Shown: positions 24,371 through 31,208 of the stretch, one piece after another | Layout of the letters: each line of letters begins with the position of its first letter | Position numbering within the stretch: position 1 is the first letter of the stretch | Assembly: GCF_018138715.1 (NCBI RefSeq) | Contig: NZ_JAGSHX010000006.1 | Span: 1,674,001 to 1,738,000 of the forward strand | Source: Streptomyces asiaticus | GTDB taxonomy: Bacteria; Actinomycetota; Actinomycetes; Streptomycetales; Streptomycetaceae | DNA length: 64,000 nucleotides | Direction: 5' to 3' | Notes under the pieces: model-generated | Databases searched by the model: none | Told to the model about the DNA's origin: nothing | The model's input: only the letters and a program-made list of their open reading frames with translations | Made by a program: the position numbers and the translations under genes

Positions 24371-25834
24371 TCAGGACCGCTGGGACTCCACGAGCGCGAT
24401 GGCCTCCTCCTTGGTGGCCACGGCGGGCGGCGAGCCCTCCAGCGGCTTGCGGGCCGTCTCCTTCATCACGGCGGCGGCGATGATGCCGACGACCGCCGCG
24501 AGCATCGTGTAGTAGGCGGGCATCAGATCGTCCCCGGTGCTGCTGATCAGCCCCTCGGTCACCAGCGGTGTGGTGCCGCCGAAGAGTGAGACGGAGATGT
24601 TGAAGGCGATGGAGAGCGAGCCGTAGCGCACATTCGTCGGGAAGAGCGCGGGCAGCGACGCGGACATCACGCTCACATACGGCAGCAGACACAGCCCCAG
24701 GAGCAGCAGCCCGGCGAAGACCGGGACGATCCCGCCCTCCTTGATGAGCAGGAAGGAGGGCACGGCGACCACCAGGAAGCCGACCGAGCCGGCCATCAGC
24801 ACGGGCTTGCGGCCGATGCGGTCGGAGAACCGGCCGACGAAGGTGATGGCCGCCATCAGCACCAGCATCACGATGATGATCGAGACCAGCGCGCTGGTGC
24901 TGCTGTAGTGGAGGGTGTCCGACAGATACGTCGGCATGTAGGACAGCAGCATGTAGTCGGTGATGTTGTACGCGGCGACCAGCGCGATGCACAGCGCCAT
25001 CGCACGCCACTGGGTGCGGAACACCTGCCAGAACGGCAGGCTTTCGCGCTCGGCCGCGTTGCTGGAGCCCTCGTCCTCCAGCTTCTGGAACGCGGGGGTG
25101 TCGTCCAGCTTCAGCCGCAGATACAGACCGACCAGCCCGATCGGCGCGGCGACCAGGAACGGAATGCGCCAGCCCCAGGAGTCCATCGAGGAGTCGGCGA
25201 GCGTCACGGTCAGGATGGTCACCAGTCCGGCCGCCGAGGTGTAGCCGATCAGCGTGCCGAACTCCAGAAAGCTGCCGAAGTAGCCACGGCGCTTGTCGGG
25301 CGCGTATTCGGCGATGAAGGTCGAGGCGCCGCCGTATTCCCCGCCGGTGGAGAAACCCTGGAGCATACGGAACAGGATGAGCAGCGCGGGCGACCAGAAG
25401 CCGATGGTGGCATAGCCGGGGATGAGTCCGATGGCGAGCGTGCTGGACGCCATCATGATCATGGTGAAGGACAGGACCTTCTTACGGCCGATCCGGTCGC
25501 CCAGCGGCCCGAAGAACAAACCTCCCAGTGGGCGGACCAGAAAGGCCACCGCGAAAGTCGCGAGGGAGGAGAGAACCTGGGCCGTGCCATTGCCGGACGG
25601 GAAGAACACTTTGCCGATGGTGACCGCGAGATAGCTGTAGATCCCGAAGTCGAACCATTCCATGGCGTTTCCCAGGGCGGCGGCCTTCACCGCTTTCCGG
25701 ACGGTACTCTCCTCGGTGACCGTGATGTCGCTCCGACGCAGTGGAGGGTTCTTGCGTCGCTGGACGGCACGCCAGAGCAGGCGGTGCCGGGAGGGCGCGG
25801 ACGCGGAGGCTTCAGCATCGGTTTGGACAGGCAC
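24371..25834 (-). CDS. MHS-family MFS transporter (ProP-like)
   Basis: 487 residues. GTG 25834 is preferred over TTG 25840 because AAAAGAG lies 6 bases upstream. The sequence AALGNAMEWFDFGIYSYLA at the first helix and FGPLGDRIGRKKVL between helices 2 and 3 are characteristic of the metabolite:proton symporter group (ProP, KgtP, citrate and shikimate carriers). FSTGGEYGGASTFIAEYAP is the helix-4/5 motif. It imports a compatible solute or organic acid with protons. It is divergent from the isocitrate-lyase-family gene, which suggests but does not prove a shared substrate pathway. Confidence 0.93.
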   Translation of the reverse strand: MPVQTDAEASASAPSRHRLLWRAVQRRKNPPLRRSDITVTEESTVRKAVKAAALGNAMEWFDFGIYSYLAVTIGKVFFPSGNGTAQVLSSLATFAVAFLVRPLGGLFFGPLGDRIGRKKVLSFTMIMMASSTLAIGLIPGYATIGFWSPALLILFRMLQGFSTGGEYGGASTFIAEYAPDKRRGYFGSFLEFGTLIGYTSAAGLVTILTVTLADSSMDSWGWRIPFLVAAPIGLVGLYLRLKLDDTPAFQKLEDEGSSNAAERESLPFWQVFRTQWRAMALCIALVAAYNITDYMLLSYMPTYLSDTLHYSSTSALVSIIIVMLVLMAAITFVGRFSDRIGRKPVLMAGSVGFLVVAVPSFLLIKEGGIVPVFAGLLLLGLCLLPYVSVMSASLPALFPTNVRYGSLSIAFNISVSLFGGTTPLVTEGLISSTGDDLMPAYYTMLAAVVGIIAAAVMKETARKPLEGSPPAVATKEEAIALVESQRS

Positions 25835-25917
25835 AAGCAACTCTTTTCAGTGGACAGGCTTGTTGCGCATACCCGGCGACCGCCACGGCATGCCCGGCGT
25901 GTCGCAGACCACCCATG

Positions 25918-25980
25918 ACGAGGGCCACGACGAGGGCCACGACGAGGGCCACGACGAGGGCCACGACGAGGGCCACGACG
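25918..25980. repeat. 12-bp tandem repeat, 5.25 perfect copies
   Basis: ACGAGGGCCACG repeated without error from 25918 to 25977 plus ACG. It lies in the 299-base divergent region between the MHS transporter and the lyase gene, about 150 bases before the lyase start. A long open frame reads through it into the lyase, but its start has no ribosome-binding site, so the array is taken as non-coding. Confidence 0.9.
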
Positions 25981-26133
25981 CTCAAGGAACGTTCGACCCC
26001 GGCCCGAGCCGGGCCGGGCATGTTCAGGGAACCCGGCGGTTGCTTTACCGATTCTTGGTCTTCACCAGACCTATCCAGGCAAGCGCACAACCCGTCACAC
26101 AGCGCCGAAAGGCGCCGAACTCAAGGGGACATC

Positions 26134-27000
26134 ATGCTCTACGGCAATGCCCTCCGAAAGGCCGTCAGCTCCTCTCCCACCACTCCTCTCATCGGCATCT
26201 ACGACATGTACTCGGCGTCCATCGCCGCACAGCACTACAACGGCTTCTTCGTGTCCGGATTCGGGTTCGCCGCATCGCATTACGGGCTTCCCGATATCGG
26301 CTTCATCGCCTGGCCCGACATGCTCGCCTTCGTGGAGCGGCTGCGGCTGGCCTTCCCCGAACACCATCTGCTCGTGGACATCGACGACGGCTATGTGGAC
26401 CCCGAGGTCGCCTGCCATGTGGTGCAGCGGCTGGAGCGCACCGGGGCCTCCGGGGTGATCCTGGAGGACCAGCGGCGCCCGCGCCGCTGCGGCCACGCCG
26501 ACGGCAAGCTGATCCTGCCGCTCGAGGAGTACCTCGAGAAGCTCCAGATGGTGCTGAGCAGCAGGACGGACTTGGTGGTGGTGGCGCGTACGGACGCCAC
26601 CGAGGAGTCCGAGATCCTGCGGCGGGCGGCCGCGCTGGCGGAGACCGACGCGGATGTCGTCCTCGTCGACGGGGTGCGCAGCGTGGAGTGGATCCGCAAG
26701 GTCCGTAAGGTCATCGGCGACAAGCCGCTGCTGTTCAATCAGATCGCGGGCGGGAAGTCACCGAGGCTCTCGCTGTCCGAGCTGTCCGAACTCGGGGTGG
26801 ATGTCGCCATCTACAGCACTCCGTGCCTGTTCGCCGCCCATGGCGCGATCGACGGGGCGCTGAGCGATCTCAAGACGGCGGACGGACGGCTGCCGGACAC
26901 CCGTAAGACCGGGGCCATCGGGGTCAAGGGCGCCACGGAGCTGCTGGAGAGGAACATCAGCAGGCACCACGGGGACCGTCAGCCCGCCAAGGTCGGATGA
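26134..27000 (+). CDS. Isocitrate lyase/PEP mutase-family enzyme
   Basis: 288 residues. ATG 26134 is chosen because AAGGGG (26123-26128) is 5 bases upstream and homology begins there. The family metal site VDIDDGY, the EDQ after strand 4, and RRCGHADGK are visible. The CGH with the catalytic cysteine marks the lyase branch (isocitrate, 2-methylisocitrate or dimethylmalate lyases) rather than PEP mutases, which lack it. It should cleave a C-C bond in a 2- or 3-hydroxy acid using Mg2+. Its stop overlaps the next start (ATGA), and an anion transporter follows, so it likely degrades an imported organic acid. The exact substrate is open. Confidence 0.85.
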   Translation: MLYGNALRKAVSSSPTTPLIGIYDMYSASIAAQHYNGFFVSGFGFAASHYGLPDIGFIAWPDMLAFVERLRLAFPEHHLLVDIDDGYVDPEVACHVVQRLERTGASGVILEDQRRPRRCGHADGKLILPLEEYLEKLQMVLSSRTDLVVVARTDATEESEILRRAAALAETDADVVLVDGVRSVEWIRKVRKVIGDKPLLFNQIAGGKSPRLSLSELSELGVDVAIYSTPCLFAAHGAIDGALSDLKTADGRLPDTRKTGAIGVKGATELLERNISRHHGDRQPAKVG

Positions 27001-27455
27001 CGAGGGTCGCGCGCATGACCTCGACCTTCCTCGGGCCCGGCCCCGGCCGGCGCCGAAAGCCCCGCAAGGACATCCTTCCGATCCGTCCGTCCACGGTGGG
27101 GCTCTTCCTCGCGGCCACCGCGAGCGTGCTGTGCGCGGGCCCCGCGGCCCCCGCCAAGGCGTCGCCGCCGCCCGCGGGCACCCCGCACGACGAGGACGGC
27201 GAACCGGAGGAGGAGGCCGCACCGGCCTCCTCCGACCAGCACAACGGCCTCGTGGTCATCGACAACTCCGGCGCCGACTCCTGGCTGGAGGTCGACCGCA
27301 CCCTCAACACCCTGCTGCTCAGCCGTGGCACGGCGGGCAGCGACCACGACGGGGGCGGCGGCGCCATCGATGTCGTGGCGGGCGACATCGCCGGTGCGGA
27401 TCGGATGCTGCCGCGGATCGGTCACCCGCCGTGGCAGGCCGGAGGCGGTGATTGA
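26997..27455 (+). CDS. Small secreted or membrane-anchored protein of unknown function
   Basis: 152 residues, ATG overlapping the lyase stop (ATGA), which argues that it is translated. A basic N-terminal region is followed by a hydrophobic stretch (STVGLFLAATASVLCAG) and AAPAKA, a likely signal peptide. The rest is acidic and Gly/Asp-rich with one more hydrophobic-polar segment (HNGLVVIDNSGADSWLEVDR). I do not recognise a family. It ends 1 base before the preferred start of the SBF transporter, so the three genes are tightly packed. It could be a dispensable open frame, but spacing and codon use favour a gene. Confidence 0.55.
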   Translation: MTRVARMTSTFLGPGPGRRRKPRKDILPIRPSTVGLFLAATASVLCAGPAAPAKASPPPAGTPHDEDGEPEEEAAPASSDQHNGLVVIDNSGADSWLEVDRTLNTLLLSRGTAGSDHDGGGGAIDVVAGDIAGADRMLPRIGHPPWQAGGGD

Positions 27456-27456
27456 T

Positions 27457-28494
27457 GTGAGACGGAGGTCCTGGCCGCTGTCGTGGCCGGGCCGGCTCGG
27501 GAGGGCGGTGGACCCCTATGTCGCCGCCCTCCTCGGGACGGTCGCGCTGGCGACGCTGCTGCCCGCGAGCGGGGCGGCGGCCACGGCCGTCGGCGACGCC
27601 GCGGACATCGCGATCGGGCTGCTCTTCTTCCTCTACGGTTCGCGGCTGTCCACCCGCGAGGCCCTGAACGGGCTGCGGCAGTGGCGGCTGCACCTGGTGG
27701 TGGGCGCGAGCACCTTCGTGCTCTTCCCACTGCTGGGGCTGGCCGCGCGCGGCCTCGCCCCGTTCCTCCTCACCGACCAGCTCTACACCGGTCTGCTCTT
27801 CCTGTGTGTGGTGCCCTCGACCGTCCAGTCGTCGGTCGCCCTCACCTCCACCGCCCGGGGCAATGTCCCGGCCGCGATCTGCGCGGGGACGTACTCCAGC
27901 CTGCTCGGCATGATCGTCACCCCGCTGCTCGCGGCCTGGCTGATCGGCTCGGACGTCCGCTTTTCGGCGAACGGGCTGCTGGCCATCGCCACCCAGCTGC
28001 TGCTCCCCTTCCTCGCCGGGCAGGCGCTGCGCCGCTGGACCGCGCCGTTCATCGGCCGCCACAAGAAGGTGCTGGCCCTGCTGGACCGGGGCTCGATCCT
28101 GCTCGTGGTCTACACGGCGTTCAGCCGGGGCATGACGGAGGGCATCTGGAACCAGATCACCCCGGTCCGGCTGGTGGCGCTGCTGGGCATGGCCGCGGCC
28201 GTGCTGGGCCTGGCCCTCACCACGACGTCGTTCACCGCGCGGCGGCTGGGCTTCCGCCGGGCGGACCGCGTCACCATCGTCTTCTGCGGCTCCAACAAGT
28301 CCCTGGCCACGGGGCTGCCCATGGCCGCGGTGCTGTTCGGGGACGCGGCCGGGCCGGTGATCCTGCCGCTGATGCTCTTCCACCAGTTGCAGCTGATGGT
28401 GTGCGCGATCATCGCGGGCCGGTGGTCCCGGCGGGCGCCGGAGCCCGCCTCCGCGCAGGGGGAACGCGTCCAGATCACGGAGGCGAGGGGGTAG
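27457..28494 (+). CDS. Bile acid:sodium symporter-family transporter, second paralogue
   Basis: 345 residues. GTG 27457 follows the upstream stop by 1 base and has GGAGG 11 bases upstream; GTG 27448 is the alternative. Family stretches parallel the 11.5-kb gene closely: GLLFFLYGSRLSTREAL, LCVVPSTVQSSVALTS, GNVPAAICAG and SNKSLATGLPMAAVLFG. About ten membrane helices. It should import an organic anion with sodium; the coupled lyase suggests a carboxylic acid. Relationship to the other paralogue is clear, but here it is linked to an enzyme instead of a LysR regulator. Confidence 0.88.
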   Translation: MRRRSWPLSWPGRLGRAVDPYVAALLGTVALATLLPASGAAATAVGDAADIAIGLLFFLYGSRLSTREALNGLRQWRLHLVVGASTFVLFPLLGLAARGLAPFLLTDQLYTGLLFLCVVPSTVQSSVALTSTARGNVPAAICAGTYSSLLGMIVTPLLAAWLIGSDVRFSANGLLAIATQLLLPFLAGQALRRWTAPFIGRHKKVLALLDRGSILLVVYTAFSRGMTEGIWNQITPVRLVALLGMAAAVLGLALTTTSFTARRLGFRRADRVTIVFCGSNKSLATGLPMAAVLFGDAAGPVILPLMLFHQLQLMVCAIIAGRWSRRAPEPASAQGERVQITEARG

Positions 28495-28524
28495 ACCGGG
28501 AGGGCGGCGGCCTCAGCCGTGGCA

Positions 28525-28620
28525 GCTCAGGCACGCGGCTCGGGGGCGCCGCTCGGGCGCGCGGCTCGGGGGCGCCGCTCGGGCGCGCCGCTCAGGCACG
28601 CCGCTCAGGCACGCCGCTCA
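28525..28620. repeat. 13-bp tandem repeat, about 7.4 copies
   Basis: Units start at 28525, 28538, 28551, 28564, 28577, 28590, 28603 and 28616, alternating GCTCAGGCACGCC and GCTCGGG(C/G)GCGCC. The last partial unit contains the stop codon of the SpoIIE phosphatase (28618-28620). The array fills most of the convergent gap after the SBF transporter. Confidence 0.88.
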
Positions 28621-29724
28621 GGGGCAACGGGCGATCACCACGATGGCGGCGTCGTCGTTGACGACCCCGCCGGTGTGCCGGAGCAGATCGGCGTGGAGAT
28701 AGTCCACCAGCGACTGCGGGCTGCCGCCCTTCCAGCCCGCGAGCCGCTCCGGGAGCGGATAGAAGGCGCCGCTCTCGTTCCGGGCGTCGACGACGCCGTC
28801 GGTGTGCAGCACCAGAAGGTCGCCGTACTCGAAGCGGAACATCTCGACCTGGTAGTCCCGCTCCTTCGGCTCCTCGAGGCCCAGCGGCACCGCGGGCTCG
28901 TCCACCTCCAGCGTCGCGATCTCGCCCTTGTGGAGCAGCAGTGGTGGGGGGTGGCCGCAGTTCACCATCCCCGCCACCGGGCCGTCGTCGTAGACGTCCA
29001 GCACCACGGCGGTCACGAAGGACTCCAGGAAGTGCCGCTCCTCACCTCCGACGTGGCACCAGTTCCAGCACATGGCGCTGCCCAGGTGAGTGGCGATGCC
29101 CGGCAGCGAGAGATTGCGGTACGCGGACCCCTGAAAGGCCCCGATCAGCACGGCGGCGTCACCGATCGCGGCCAGCCCCTTTCCCCGTACGTCCCCGATG
29201 ACCAGCCGGGTCGCGCCCTCGGTGCGGACGGCCGCGTACAGATCACCGCCGATCTGCGCCTCCTCATCGGCCGCGAGATACAGCGAGGCGATCCTCAACT
29301 CCCCGATCCGTTCGGGCAGCGGCCGCAGCAGGACCTCCTGCGCGGCCACGGCCACTGAGCGCACCTGGCTCAGCCGCCGCCGGTGCCGGTCGGTGGCGTA
29401 GCGGAAGCTGGCCACCAGCCCCGAGATCACGATCAGGGCGACGATCTGCGCCTGGTGGTTGGCGGTCATCAGACCGCCGTGGAACACACCGATGATGATC
29501 TGAGCCCCCACGGCGAGGGCTCCGATCACGGCTGTACCGCCCGCGCCCGCGAAGGACGCGGTGATCGCTGGTGCCGCGATCAGAAAGGGGCCGAGGTGGA
29601 CGGTCGGCGGCGAGTTGAGGTCGATCACCGTGACCGCCAGGATGAGCATGAGCGGGACGGCGAACAGCGCCCTGCTCGACCGCGTTTCCCCACCGATGCG
29701 GATGAGGTCGGGCGAAACGCGCAT
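28618..29724 (-). CDS. Membrane-anchored PP2C/SpoIIE-type phosphatase
   Basis: 368 residues from ATG 29724. Residues about 20-110 hold three to four hydrophobic helices (ALFAVPLMLILAV, AIVALIVISG region), and the SpoIIE domain starts near residue 150: ADEEAQIGGDLYAAV with the metal-binding Asp, VIGDVRGKGLAAI, MVNCGHPPPLLL and LVLHTDGVVDARN. It should dephosphorylate a serine or threonine of an anti-sigma-factor antagonist near the membrane. No partner STAS or kinase gene is adjacent; such separation is common in Streptomyces. Confidence 0.92.
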   Translation of the reverse strand: MRVSPDLIRIGGETRSSRALFAVPLMLILAVTVIDLNSPPTVHLGPFLIAAPAITASFAGAGGTAVIGALAVGAQIIIGVFHGGLMTANHQAQIVALIVISGLVASFRYATDRHRRRLSQVRSVAVAAQEVLLRPLPERIGELRIASLYLAADEEAQIGGDLYAAVRTEGATRLVIGDVRGKGLAAIGDAAVLIGAFQGSAYRNLSLPGIATHLGSAMCWNWCHVGGEERHFLESFVTAVVLDVYDDGPVAGMVNCGHPPPLLLHKGEIATLEVDEPAVPLGLEEPKERDYQVEMFRFEYGDLLVLHTDGVVDARNESGAFYPLPERLAGWKGGSPQSLVDYLHADLLRHTGGVVNDDAAIVVIARCP

Positions 29725-29758
29725 AACTCATGCTTACACCCGATACGGGCGGTTGCGC

Positions 29759-31171
29759 TCAGACGGCGCTGTCGGCAGTGGCCGCGGGGCTCGCCGCCGT
29801 GACCGCGGGGCCCGCCGCCATGACGTCAGCGGCCTCCGTGACGTCGCTGACTCCCGCTCGGCTCGTCCGCCGCGCCGCCATCCACACGTACACCAGCACA
29901 CCGGCGAACAGGAACAGCACACCCTGGTACACCGCCGCGTATCCGGCGCCCGCGACCAGCCAGAACGAGAAGCCGAAGCCCGCCAGCGCGAGCACCACGT
30001 CCCGGACGAAGCGCCCCGTCCGCACCTCCTCGCGGCGCCCGGACAGCAGGAAGTACAGCTGCGCGCCCGACGCCAGCAGATACGGGACCGTCGCGGAGAA
30101 GGTGGTGATCAGCACGAGGATCTCGAAGAGCCCGCTCGAACCGGAGGTGTAGTTGACCACGGTGAGCAGGGACGCCAGGAGCACGCCGACGATGACGCCG
30201 AAGGTGGGCACCCCGCGCCGCTTGGTGGCGAACGCGGCCGGGAAGAGCCCGTCCCGCGCGGCCGCGTACGGGGCCTGCGCGCTCATCAGCGTCCAGCCGT
30301 TGAGCGCGCCGACGATCGAGACCACGGCGGCCAGCGCGATCAGCGTGCCGCCCCAGCCACCGCCGAACATCGCGTCGACCGCGTCCGAGAAGGGGGCGGT
30401 GGAGTCCACCAGATCCCGGTGGGCCACGGTGCCGAAGACCGACACCGTGCCGAGCAGATAGACCACGGCCGCGCCGACCGTGCCCAGCACGCTCGCCCGT
30501 CCCACATTGCGCTCCGGGTCCCGCACCTCGCCCGCGCTCATCGACGCCGACTCCACGCCCACATAGCTGTAGAGCAGGATCGCGGCCGCCGCCGACAGAC
30601 CGCCGAGCGCACTGCCGCCGCCCTCGTTGAACGAGCCGAGGTTGTGCGGGTCGAAGAAGAAGAGGCCGACGACGGCGACGAAGAGCAGCGGGATGAACTT
30701 CAGCACCGTGGAGACCAGCTGCACCGCGCCCACCCAGCGGGTCCCGGCGAGGTTGGCGAGCGCGGGGAGCCAGAGCGCCAGCAGCGCCACGGCCAGGTTC
30801 GCGCCCCTCGAGTCATGGCCGGGGACCAGGACGTGCACATAGCCGACCGCCGCCACCGCGAGCGCCGCGTTGCTGACCCAGGTCATCGTCCAGTACGACC
30901 AGGCCGACAGGAACCCGGCGAAGTCGCCGAAGGCCGCGCGGGCGTGTACGTACGGCCCGCCCGTGCTCGGGTCGCGCTCGGCGAGCCGCCCGAAGACCAG
31001 CGCGAGCGCGATGGCGCCGAGCGTCAGGATGCCGAAGGCGAGCAGGCTGAGGGTGCCGAACGGGGCGACGGACGCGGGCAGCAGAAAGATGCCGCCGCCG
31101 ATGATGTTTCCCATGACGAGCGCGGTCGCCGTGGGCAGGCCGAAGCGGCGGGGGTGAGGCTGGTCGTGCAT
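29759..31171 (-). CDS. APC-family amino acid permease
   Basis: 470 residues. ATG 31171 is chosen because the family homology (FGLPTATALVMGNIIGGGIFLLP) starts right after it. Around twelve membrane helices, with the helix-1 GNIIGGGIF unwound motif and the helix-6 YSYVGVESASMSAGEVRDPERN motif that binds the amino acid. It resembles arginine/agmatine-type antiporters (AdiC/CadB group) in the basic amino acid branch. It lies 37 bases after the phosphatase-superfamily gene on the same strand and may be co-transcribed with it. Confidence 0.92.
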   Translation of the reverse strand: MHDQPHPRRFGLPTATALVMGNIIGGGIFLLPASVAPFGTLSLLAFGILTLGAIALALVFGRLAERDPSTGGPYVHARAAFGDFAGFLSAWSYWTMTWVSNAALAVAAVGYVHVLVPGHDSRGANLAVALLALWLPALANLAGTRWVGAVQLVSTVLKFIPLLFVAVVGLFFFDPHNLGSFNEGGGSALGGLSAAAAILLYSYVGVESASMSAGEVRDPERNVGRASVLGTVGAAVVYLLGTVSVFGTVAHRDLVDSTAPFSDAVDAMFGGGWGGTLIALAAVVSIVGALNGWTLMSAQAPYAAARDGLFPAAFATKRRGVPTFGVIVGVLLASLLTVVNYTSGSSGLFEILVLITTFSATVPYLLASGAQLYFLLSGRREEVRTGRFVRDVVLALAGFGFSFWLVAGAGYAAVYQGVLFLFAGVLVYVWMAARRTSRAGVSDVTEAADVMAAGPAVTAASPAATADSAV

Positions 31172-31208
31172 AGGAATATGGTCACAGAAGGTGTAGAGGG
31201 CACCCAAA

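Noticed and set aside
25741..26133. N-terminal extension of the lyase reading through the 12-bp array
   Set aside because: Low complexity, overlaps the divergent transporter start, and AAGGGG marks ATG 26134.
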